From a virus, in the IMG/VR virus record IMGVR_UViG_3300033153_012581, positions 1-22,615 of that record: a stretch of 22,615 bases of DNA; one strand, given 5' to 3'. Below are positions 6,309 to 12,781 of the stretch, piece by piece. Under the pieces are notes generated by a model. The model was not told where the DNA came from, made no database searches, and saw only the letters and a list, made by a program, of their open reading frames with translations. The position numbers and the translations under genes are program-made. Numbering within the stretch: position 1 is the stretch's first letter; the number at the start of each line of letters is the position of its first letter.

Positions 6309-7130
6309 CTACAGCACTTCCGATCGAAGCGTCAATGCTGTTGCTGCACGCTGGACTACAGGGTCCGACAGATCGAGTTCCGCTTCCACTCTCAGTGTTA
6401 TGGCGAATCCTAACACACGCTCGGTGACTTCGGGAACCTCGTCAAGATGAGAAACTGCTTCCATGAAGGCAGAGTACTTTCTTCCATCTCCAAGACTATC
6501 CTGTACCACGATCTGGCAATAGGGCGCAAACTTCCTAAGAGCGTAGTCCAAAATTCGATTTACCTGGTTCCGTGGTGAGCCCGCCGCATCTGTAAACCCC
6601 GTAGGAACGCCCTTACGAGGAAGTGGTCCCTTTCCTCGGTCACGGGCATAGATCATAACGGAGTAGGTGATATCAAAAGGAACTCCTGTATCCTTCGACT
6701 CATAACGATCATATCCCGTCACTGTCCGTGCAGCGCGAGTACCTGAATCAAAGGTAACGGAGACAGGCGACGCTGTTTGAGCTGGTGCCCTCCACGATTT
6801 TTGACCAGGATGCCATCGATTCATAGCAGGCGAAATATCATCGCGACGTACCACGATCACGGGCTGGCGATAGCGAGCATAGACATCTTCAGGGTGTGAA
6901 AATGTGATCGGCACTCCAGGAAGTCCCGGAGCGGGTTCTACGGGAAGAAGAGCACTCCCGATGTAGTAGTTACTGTGCAAGCCCCTCCCCGTATCTACGT
7001 CGTGTACTTCGGCTCCCAGAGTTTCCACTACCCCCGCATCGAAATTTCTCAGGCCTACGATACCAGAAGGCGAGGTGCCTGCTTCTCGAGAGGCTTCATC
7101 GCCTATAGCTATTTGAGGATCATGAGTCAC
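6309..7130 (-). CDS. Putative neck / tail-terminator protein
   Basis: The 273-residue protein starts at an ATG that overlaps the previous stop (ATGA). The N-terminal 100 residues include SHPEDVYARYRQPVIVVRRD. The C-terminal half has 'GVPFDITYSVMIYARD', 'NRILDYALRKFAPYCQI' and a final strand set 'LGFAITLRVEAELDL'. This alpha/beta arrangement, with long strands around one helix and a helix carrying the partner surface, resembles tail-terminator or sheath-end proteins that cap the tail and bind the neck. Its position, between the neck genes and the sheath, is where T4-type phages carry gp15-like proteins. I see no diagnostic motif, so the name is an inference from position and fold impression. 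Confidence 0.5.
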   Translation of the reverse strand: MTHDPQIAIGDEASREAGTSPSGIVGLRNFDAGVVETLGAEVHDVDTGRGLHSNYYIGSALLPVEPAPGLPGVPITFSHPEDVYARYRQPVIVVRRDDISPAMNRWHPGQKSWRAPAQTASPVSVTFDSGTRAARTVTGYDRYESKDTGVPFDITYSVMIYARDRGKGPLPRKGVPTGFTDAAGSPRNQVNRILDYALRKFAPYCQIVVQDSLGDGRKYSAFMEAVSHLDEVPEVTERVLGFAITLRVEAELDLSDPVVQRAATALTLRSEVL

Positions 7131-7417
7131 TCTGATACCGCCTCAACAACAAAGTCTGCAAACCCAAAATCATCCGCCGCTACAAGCCACCTGCCCATGG
7201 CTTGGTACTCTACATTTCCTTCTGGAAACAGAGGCAGCGTCCCCTCCGCTCCAAGGTGCTCTACAGTGTGGAATATTGCGTCTATAGCAACTTCACTGGG
7301 GACGCCGAGCCGCTCAAGCCGAGCCGCTACAAGATCTAGATAACCGTCAAACGCCTCCTGGACCAGGGCTGCTTTCCTACGTTCCTCCTTGGCGCATCGC
7401 CTCGCTACCTTATTCAC
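7127..7417 (-). CDS. Small protein of the neck region, unknown (96 aa)
   Basis: The frame is open from an ATG at 7507, but that would overlap the previous gene by 94 bases. I prefer the GTG at 7417, which overlaps the preceding TGA as GTGA, the same coupling seen elsewhere here. The preferred product begins MNKVARRCAKEERRKAALVQEAF, a basic amphipathic helix. It continues with 'YLDLVAARLERLGVPSEVAIDAIFHTVEHL' and a C-terminal 'FADFVVEAVSE'. It is mostly helical, with no known family. A small head-tail joining protein would fit the location, but this is positional inference only. Confidence 0.6.
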   Translation of the reverse strand: MNKVARRCAKEERRKAALVQEAFDGYLDLVAARLERLGVPSEVAIDAIFHTVEHLGAEGTLPLFPEGNVEYQAMGRWLVAADDFGFADFVVEAVSE

Positions 7418-8238
7418 CTCGACACTCGTATCCCTAGACGTTTTTGGAATGGAACGTACCGCTTTGCTACAGCTGTGGAAACATACCCGCTGGTGTGTTT
7501 GGGCCACATCTCCCAGGCGTGAAATTTTGGATCCATCATAGCCCTGACAAACTCTGGTTTCTTGGAGATCATACCAGGTGCGCCTCGTAGGACCAACTTC
7601 AAGATCGCCTTTCTCCAGTGAGGTTTAGAGGGAGAGCCTCCAATACCGAACTCCAGTCGCAATGACTCGAAAGCGGTGTCCGGTACTGTTATCATTCCCC
7701 GTGGACGAGGTTCAAAGTTGGTACCCATCTCTCGAATACCCTCTTTTTTCATCCGTCGCCGCCACACCGGACGATCTCTTTTTCGGAGCTTTCTAATGCG
7801 CGTGATCTCCCTAGGACTCACTCTGCGAGAGATCGATTCCGCTGTTTTAGAGTCGGGAGTGTAGGGGATCGTATCGAGAGTCCATGGACTGAATTCCTGC
7901 AAAATCAGCGTAGCTTCGGGAACTCTCTCCATCAGATTCGTTTTCGCTGAGATGTATATAGCTGAGGTGTCCGCATTATCTTCTGTCACCTTCCTGCCTC
8001 GTGATACAGAACGAATGACATAAGCATCTTCCGAGTCTGGTAGACCTCTCACGCTCTCCAACACCATAGACTGTCTGAGTGTTTTTCTGTCTGCTGGCAT
8101 GAAGCTTAAAACGTCGTTATACAGATCACGGGCGGCGTAGTAGAGAAATTGTCTGCGAACGGCTCTGGCTCGTCTCTCCCATTCCTGCACCAAGGCACAC
8201 GCCTTATCGAACTCTTTCGTATCAACTACGATCTTCAC
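7414..8238 (-). CDS. Putative tail-completion protein (HK97 gp10-like N-terminus), unknown
   Basis: The 274-residue protein is coupled by a 4-base ATGA overlap to the gene before it. The N-terminal part (VDTKEFDKACALVQEW, then 'YYAARDLYNDVLSFMPADRK' around 33-52) recalls HK97 gp10-like tail-completion proteins. In those a helix is followed by 'A.....P..tg.Lr.s', here 'MPADRKTLRQSM'. The middle (about 138-172) is very basic (ITRIRKLRKRDRPVWRRRMK). A 'KPHWRKAILKLV' helix lies near residue 208. A basic surface would suit contact with DNA or the acidic head proteins. The family match is weak and from memory. Neck or tail completion is the best positional guess. Confidence 0.5.
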   Translation of the reverse strand: MKIVVDTKEFDKACALVQEWERRARAVRRQFLYYAARDLYNDVLSFMPADRKTLRQSMVLESVRGLPDSEDAYVIRSVSRGRKVTEDNADTSAIYISAKTNLMERVPEATLILQEFSPWTLDTIPYTPDSKTAESISRRVSPREITRIRKLRKRDRPVWRRRMKKEGIREMGTNFEPRPRGMITVPDTAFESLRLEFGIGGSPSKPHWRKAILKLVLRGAPGMISKKPEFVRAMMDPKFHAWEMWPKHTSGYVSTAVAKRYVPFQKRLGIRVSR

Positions 8239-8699
8239 CGACGCGCCTTATCCTCCTCGGCGAATTCAGCCTCGGTCTCCGCGATGAGCCTGCCCAGAGT
8301 TTTCACCGGAGGTCCAAAAAATCGCTGCTGGGACATGCGACCAGTCTTCTGATCGATAATGTCCGCTACACTCTCCCCGTTCAACTTCAACCCCACGGGT
8401 TCGATGTTCCCGAGCATATCAATGTGAGTAGCGCACATGCCTATTATTCGAGGTTCCTCACGAACCTTCACGCCCTTAGTAGCTGTGGCTCCGCACACAA
8501 AACACCATTGGGTGAAATCCGTTATGGACCCACGGTACTCCGGAAATGTCAGGCCCGCGAAAGGCGAACCGCACGGGCGCACTATCGCGCACTGGGGTTC
8601 TGGTAGCCCTCTTTCTCGACCCTCCCAGTACAACTCACACGTTGCGCACACGGGAGATACCCCACTTTGAACTGCGCGTCCTATACCTTCCAAATTCAT
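8235..8699 (-). CDS. Cys-rich protein with two probable zinc sites
   Basis: The frame extends upstream to 8804, but the ATG at 8699 is preferred. It is preceded by GAGGACAAG, and the previous gene's TGA sits just upstream, giving 154 residues that begin MNLEGIGRAV. Cysteines are arranged as C18-x2-C21...C37-x5-C43 and C66-x2-C69...C89-x2-H92, which would make two separate four-ligand zinc sites. The C-terminal third is helical and charged (LIAETEAEFAEEDKARR). It has no recognised family. Zinc-stabilised proteins of this size are found in phage neck and baseplate regions, so a structural role is plausible. A DNA-binding role is not excluded. Confidence 0.65.
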   Translation of the reverse strand: MNLEGIGRAVQSGVSPVCATCELYWEGRERGLPEPQCAIVRPCGSPFAGLTFPEYRGSITDFTQWCFVCGATATKGVKVREEPRIIGMCATHIDMLGNIEPVGLKLNGESVADIIDQKTGRMSQQRFFGPPVKTLGRLIAETEAEFAEEDKARR

Positions 8700-8706
8700 C
8701 TTGTCC

Positions 8707-9282
8707 TCATCCGCTGAGTCGGCGCTCTGGAGTAAACTCTGTCCTACGAAGAACATTGATTGTGAGCCCGACAAAGTGCGCGTCATCCTGCACGTGACCG
8801 TCATCGTCCACGTTGATCACGTCAAAGTAATATCCGCCATGTACACCCTCCTCCGCATTCACCCCGTGCTCTGCGAAGAACTTGTCGTCCCAGTACTTGA
8901 TCACATCCCCTTCGAGGGGTGCGGGAGTACCTGTGTCCTCTAACTCCTTTCGAGCAACCCAAATAGTGCCTTCCCAACGAACCACCATGCCCTCTTCGCG
9001 CATCTGCGGGGAGCCAGCTATGTAGGCAGCAAATCCCTTGAATTTGAAAGGACCTTGCCACTCCCGATCTATCGACTCGTCATAAAGCGGGTCGCGGATG
9101 GATTGGGCCAAGTCCTGATGCCATAGCAGCATATCCGTTCCGATGGCTTGCAAGTGCTCCTGGGCGAAGTGATCGTACATCGCAGCATCGCGCCCATCCA
9201 GTGCGAAAGGACCGCACTTCTGAGGTCCGCTAGTTTTCAGCTTAGCGAATTCGCAACTGAAACATTTCTTCGTGATCGCCAT
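8707..9282 (-). CDS. Putative head-tail connector protein, unknown family
   Basis: The 191-residue protein starts at an ATG 8 bases after the previous stop. It opens with a Cys cluster (C7-x2-C10 and C23), then 'QDLAQSIRDPLYDES' and a beta-rich middle with 'GMVVRWEGTIWVARKEL' and 'EGDVIKYWDDKFF'. The end is 'GYYFDVINVDDDG...VGLTINVLRRTEF'. The phrase 'EGDVI.YWD' followed by 'G.YFDVI' suggests a beta-barrel adaptor of the head-closure type, and the site between two other neck candidates agrees. I cannot point to a named family with certainty. The gene itself is solid from its length, spacing and coupling. Confidence 0.6.
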   Translation of the reverse strand: MAITKKCFSCEFAKLKTSGPQKCGPFALDGRDAAMYDHFAQEHLQAIGTDMLLWHQDLAQSIRDPLYDESIDREWQGPFKFKGFAAYIAGSPQMREEGMVVRWEGTIWVARKELEDTGTPAPLEGDVIKYWDDKFFAEHGVNAEEGVHGGYYFDVINVDDDGHVQDDAHFVGLTINVLRRTEFTPERRLSG

Positions 9283-9290
9283 AGTCTACG

Positions 9291-10028
9291 TCATCCAGCC
9301 AGCAGTCCCATCGGATAACCAGCTCCCATGATCTCTTCTTCCAGCTTTTCGATCTCGGTGTTGGCGTCGTCTAGAAGTCGATCCCAGTTCAGCATCGTTG
9401 AACCTTGCGCGCTTGGATAGTCCCCGTACTTCCCTCGCACCCATGCGAGGTCCTGACGTGCCTTTGCGAGGGCATAGCGCTTGATCAACTCATGATCACG
9501 CTCTTCCACGTCCTCTATCTGTGTGAAGTTGATCTTGGCCCATATTATCAAACGCCGCGATTCTGATGGGGTTGGAGAGATGAAGAGTTTGTCATTTAAT
9601 TCCGTCCAGTCGAACTCTGCACTCAAAATACGTTTCGCCATCTCAATGTACTGAAGCGCCTGTACATAGCTGGAATAGAGCCCTCCTGATCCGCCAGAGG
9701 CGAACACATCGTAGGGGATCTTCTCTTCAAGAAGTGTGAACGGGGAGAAAATTAGAGACAGGTCCATCCGATGGGTCTCATAGGCAACGTCAATGACCCT
9801 ATCCACCTCGGAGTCTAGTTGATACTCTACGACTCCAGAGGCGGTCTGGATCGGGAACAACTTCATCACTCCCTTTTTCGCAGCAAACCACCGAACTGAT
9901 TGCTCTACGGCGTCGATCACGTGCTGCTGGCACAATTCTATGTCCCAGAATGGTGCCCCTAGCCGACGGAGTATCCACTCCCCCAGCTCCTCTCGATTCA
10001 TCAACTTATTTCCGGGGGGACGGGCCAT
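9291..10028 (-). CDS. Putative neck protein (head-tail adaptor)
   Basis: I chose the ATG at 10028 (AGGTGG 6 bases upstream) over a GTG four codons earlier, giving 245 residues. The N-terminus has 'MNREELGEWILRRLGAPFWDIELCQQHVIDAVEQSVRWFA' in consecutive helices. This is the pattern of phage neck/adaptor proteins in which a 'L.R.LG.P..dIel....l..ai..al..y' helix pair binds the portal. A central beta part (VVEYQLDSEVDRVIDVAYE) and a 'KLFISPTP' strand follow. A long C-terminal helical tail ends 'EEIMGAGYPMGLLAG'. It probably acts in head completion, as T4 gp13 does; this is inference from layout and the N-terminal pattern. Confidence 0.6.
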   Translation of the reverse strand: MARPPGNKLMNREELGEWILRRLGAPFWDIELCQQHVIDAVEQSVRWFAAKKGVMKLFPIQTASGVVEYQLDSEVDRVIDVAYETHRMDLSLIFSPFTLLEEKIPYDVFASGGSGGLYSSYVQALQYIEMAKRILSAEFDWTELNDKLFISPTPSESRRLIIWAKINFTQIEDVEERDHELIKRYALAKARQDLAWVRGKYGDYPSAQGSTMLNWDRLLDDANTEIEKLEEEIMGAGYPMGLLAG

Positions 10029-10043
10029 GTGCCACCTCACTAA

Positions 10044-10208
10044 CTAGGATAGCAGGACTTGTCCTCCTCCTACAGTATCAAGGAGAAGTTTTCGTCCTTC
10101 TTGATCGACGATCTCGTTGAAATAACACTTTGGACACTTGATCCGCTTGTCTCCGTTGGGCTGACTCTCGACAATTACCTCAGGGTGACCGCAATCCGGA
10201 CAACGCAT
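10044..10208 (-). CDS. Small zinc-ribbon protein (54 aa)
   Basis: A 54-residue frame begins at ATG 10208, one base after the stop of the preceding gene, with AGGAGGG 5 bases upstream. It starts MRCPDCGHPEVIVESQ and has a second knuckle KCPKC at 27-31, so CPDC and CPKC make a four-cysteine zinc ribbon with about 20 residues between pairs. The tail (YFNEIVDQEGRKLLLD) is short and charged. It fills the whole gap between two structural genes, and its ribosome site is among the best in the window. Phage zinc ribbons of this size are often of unknown function. A nucleic-acid or protein-contact role is possible. Confidence 0.75.
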   Translation of the reverse strand: MRCPDCGHPEVIVESQPNGDKRIKCPKCYFNEIVDQEGRKLLLDTVGGGQVLLS

Positions 10209-10209
10209 G

Positions 10210-10593
10210 TCAGCCCTCCTCTTCCTCGATGGCTTCCAGAATTTCAGCCTTGTTCATGCCCTCCACCTCGAGCCCCAGTCCCTTCGCGTATTCAACGAGT
10301 TCGGCCTTCTTCCAACTCATGTTAGGAGGCTCACCTTCGTCCTCTTCCGGGCTATTGAACGAGGCTGCGTCAGGCAACACAACAACCTCTTTGAGATGTC
10401 CTGTTGGCTTGGAAACTGAGGCTGCCTTCTTTCCCACCGGCTTAGCCGGAGCATCAAAGACCTCGTCAAGGATCGCCGGACAGAATCGAGCGTACTCGTC
10501 ACCCTCCACGGCCGTATCGTTGCCCAGTCCGGGGAGGCCGGGCAACAACACCACACCAACACCGGCCTTTTTTCTGAATCTACGTGCCATCAT
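10210..10593 (-). CDS. Small protein with C-terminal SAP/HeH-like domain (copy 1)
   Basis: The 127-residue frame has two adjacent ATG codons (10593 and 10590); AAGGAG is better spaced for the second, and the first overlaps the previous TGA. The N-terminus is basic (ARRFRKKAGVGVVLLPG). Residues 28-45 are 'AVEGDEYARFCPAILDEV', and a Lys/Pro/Ser linker follows. The last 36 residues (from MSWKKAELVEYAKGLG) form a helix-extension-helix like SAP/HeH/Rho-N domains. The same end occurs in the 113-residue protein just before the sheath. It sits between the capsid gene block and the neck genes, so a head-surface, head-completion or DNA-contact role is possible. The family match is a pattern impression, not a search result. 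Confidence 0.75.
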   Translation of the reverse strand: MMARRFRKKAGVGVVLLPGLPGLGNDTAVEGDEYARFCPAILDEVFDAPAKPVGKKAASVSKPTGHLKEVVVLPDAASFNSPEEDEGEPPNMSWKKAELVEYAKGLGLEVEGMNKAEILEAIEEEEG

Positions 10594-11123
10594 GACTCCT
10601 TCTTTGGGAAACTTGGCGTGGGCGGCGCGATCGTCCCGACCGTGCCGACCGTTATTTCTTCTGACCCTGCATCGGGAGGACGCGCCTCCACTTGCCCGAC
10701 GAAGGGAACATTCTCTTCGGAGTCCGTCGTTCCACTCTCCTCTGGAATATCATCGCCCCGTATCTTCCGCAAAACCGCCTCACGGGCATTCTGATACGCC
10801 AGCTCGTCCTTACGCAAATCTACCGTTGGCCCAGAAGCAGATTCTTCGATCTCCGGTTCCTTAACTTCAGCCTCGTTCTCGTCCTCGTCTTCTTCTGATT
10901 GCTCCTCTTGAAGACGATCTAAAACCTCTCGCACTTTCCCTAGCTCTGCAATCGCTGCGTCCAGACATCGAACTGCCTCGTTTAGCGCCCCGACACGCAG
11001 GGGAGTTGGATTCTGTATAACGGGCGCCCTCGGAACTAAGCGTGGAATTTCAAAAGTTTGACCTAGACCTCCCACAGCTCCGACACTTTTCAACTCGGCT
11101 AGCACCTCGTTCGCATCACTCAT
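10590..11123 (-). CDS. Acidic helical protein downstream of the capsid gene, unknown
   Basis: The frame extends upstream to 11186, but the ATG at 11123 (MSDANEVLAELKS...) has GGAGG 6 bases upstream, so I take 177 residues. After a proline-rich stretch (PRLVPRAPVIQNPTPLR) comes a heptad-like helix (NEAVRCLDAAIAELGKVREVL, split over residues about 45-70). A very acidic run (EEQSEEDEDENEAEVKEPE) and a Gly/Pro-rich tail (IAPPTPSFPKKES) follow. The coiled-coil segment suggests oligomer formation. It directly follows the major capsid gene, where decoration, head-vertex or completion proteins are often coded, but I recognise no family. Confidence 0.6.
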   Translation of the reverse strand: MSDANEVLAELKSVGAVGGLGQTFEIPRLVPRAPVIQNPTPLRVGALNEAVRCLDAAIAELGKVREVLDRLQEEQSEEDEDENEAEVKEPEIEESASGPTVDLRKDELAYQNAREAVLRKIRGDDIPEESGTTDSEENVPFVGQVEARPPDAGSEEITVGTVGTIAPPTPSFPKKES

Positions 11124-11149
11124 GCCCGTCCTCCACAATATCACACACA

Positions 11150-11164
11150 GCGACCGACGGTCGC
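11150..11164 (-). repeat. Perfect 6-bp inverted repeat in the capsid 3' gap
   Basis: The 110-base gap after the capsid gene contains GCGACC-GTC-GGTCGC, a 6-bp perfect stem with a 3-base loop, 27 bases before the next ATG. No T-run follows, so it is not a standard terminator. It could act as an RNA 3' end stabiliser or a processing signal for the abundant capsid transcript, or be chance. Confidence 0.45.
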
Positions 11165-11233
11165 CACTGAAGCTCTGCAAGAGCATACACTGTTTAAAGG
11201 ATATGAGGAAGATTTACGAGAGATGGTTGAGGA

Positions 11234-12730
11234 TTACAGGTTATTGACGGTCAATTGCCCGTAAAAATCAGGTCGGAGCAATTTTTTCGCGTATCGGGTT
11301 CGGAGACCCTTGCGGAAGCTGAAGTCGCTCGGATCGAGGAACGTCGGCGTGACCTGGAGAGGCACGTAAGGTGCCCACACGAAGCCAGACTCCAAGAAGG
11401 AGCCGCCCTTCAGACCAACCATCATCTTGTTCGTCGTGAAGAAGGGGTCCTCGTAGACAACCCACTTGTTCATGAGCGTGCCGGTCTTGTAAATCGAGAA
11501 CTGACCGTGGCTCGTCGTCGGACGGGGTGTGTCCATCGGCGAGTTCGGGTTCATGTCGCCCGACCAGATCGGCTTGAAGTCACCATGCGTGGTGAGCTGG
11601 GTCAGGAGCGCCGAAATCTCGGGGCTCGTGATGATCCAGTTCGCGGGCGCACGGAGGGTCTTCTTGTGGATGAGATTCGAGACCGTGCTGATCTGCGTGA
11701 GGAGCGCGCGGATGTGGTCGATCTCGGAGATACCCCCGGGAGGAATACGATCGAAGGTCGCTGTCGTGCCCGTGGAGGCCAAGAATAGGTCCTGAATGAT
11801 CTCCCTGTCGATTTCCAGCGCGATCTCCTGCGCTATGATCGACACGATCTCGGTCTCGGCATCCAGTCCGTGGAAAGCCCGAAGGTCTTCCGCGGCCTCG
11901 GAGGACCACAGAGCCTTGAGTCGGCGGGGCATTGCCTCAACGGGAGCCTTCTTGACGTCGAGTTTCACCTCGGGGACCTTGGTGTTCAGCTCACCATCGA
12001 AGAAGAAGTACGCCTTGACCTGGTTACCCAACGCAGGTGCAGCCGGGAACTCCACGCCAACGATCGCGCCGTTGGAGTAGCTGATCGTTCCAGCTGTTGC
12101 CGGGGCAGCGAAATTCCCTGCACCGTCATCCTGAATGGTCTGGCTGGGGATAGGCTCGCCCGTGGCCGAGTCAATCTCTTGCAGTATGACTGCGAAACCA
12201 CGAGCAGTATCGAGAGGCCGAACCGGAGTCCACGCCAACACAGCGTCAAGACCAGCCTGACCTGCAACGAAGTTGACGCCATCACCGGTAACCAACGGCT
12301 CACCGTTGACGTACTCCGAAGAGTAGTCTCGATCGAAGTCGCGAGGGAACACTGCGCCTTCGGTCGTCCCGCCCTTGGTGCTTCCGTAGACATAGTCCAG
12401 GAAGAACACCGCACCAATCGGAGCCGTCATCGGCTGAACCGAGACGATCTCGTTGGCGATCAGGTTCGGGAAAACTCGCCTCAAAACGGGAAAGATGAAC
12501 TTCGTGAACGAGCCAACGTTCACCGTTCGAGTCTCCTCCGTAAGAGACTGGAGCCACAGGCTCTCGTTTTCCATGAGCATGGCGGTGCATCCCAAGATGT
12601 ACCTGTCCTGCTCGGATCTGTCTGCCAGGCCCTCCAAGAAGTCTCCCCACTTCCGGATCAGGGCTCCGACATAGCTCTGGTCAGCGATCGTGCGCCGGCC
12701 CTCTTCTTGAAGCATTTGTCGAGCTTCCAC
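11234..12730 (-). CDS. Major capsid protein (T4 gp23-like)
   Basis: The start is GTG with GGAGG 5 bases upstream; 498 residues, against 521 for the unprocessed T4 protein. Family signatures are 'VFPNLIANEIVSVQPMTAP' (86-104), 'GAVFFLDYVYG' (106-116), 'PANWIITSPEISALL' (362-376) and the C-terminal 'YVPLQ.TPTFLDPSDFSF.KGL..RYAKKLLRPDFYG'. It forms the hexamers of the head by the HK97 fold. Residues about 165-246 are a beta-rich insert with 'TIQDDGAGNF' and 'AGTISYSNGAI', very like modules in the tail sheath of this phage, and are probably a surface domain on the capsomer. The protease-scaffold gene lies immediately upstream. A prohead-protease cut near the N-terminus, as in T4, is possible but I see no certain site. 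Confidence 0.92.
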   Translation of the reverse strand: MEARQMLQEEGRRTIADQSYVGALIRKWGDFLEGLADRSEQDRYILGCTAMLMENESLWLQSLTEETRTVNVGSFTKFIFPVLRRVFPNLIANEIVSVQPMTAPIGAVFFLDYVYGSTKGGTTEGAVFPRDFDRDYSSEYVNGEPLVTGDGVNFVAGQAGLDAVLAWTPVRPLDTARGFAVILQEIDSATGEPIPSQTIQDDGAGNFAAPATAGTISYSNGAIVGVEFPAAPALGNQVKAYFFFDGELNTKVPEVKLDVKKAPVEAMPRRLKALWSSEAAEDLRAFHGLDAETEIVSIIAQEIALEIDREIIQDLFLASTGTTATFDRIPPGGISEIDHIRALLTQISTVSNLIHKKTLRAPANWIITSPEISALLTQLTTHGDFKPIWSGDMNPNSPMDTPRPTTSHGQFSIYKTGTLMNKWVVYEDPFFTTNKMMVGLKGGSFLESGFVWAPYVPLQVTPTFLDPSDFSFRKGLRTRYAKKLLRPDFYGQLTVNNL

Positions 12731-12781
12731 GGTTGCCTCCTCATTCTCCTATGGCGGATCGTCGTCGCCCGCCAAAATTTG

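Noticed and set aside
7418-7507. Upstream extension of the 96-residue neck gene to ATG 7507
   Set aside because: It would overlap the preceding gene by 94 bases, and the GTG at 7417 with GTGA coupling is more consistent with neighbours.
8700-8804. N-terminal extension of the Cys-rich gene
   Set aside because: It overlaps the preceding gene by about 100 bases; the ATG at 8699 has a GAGGA site.
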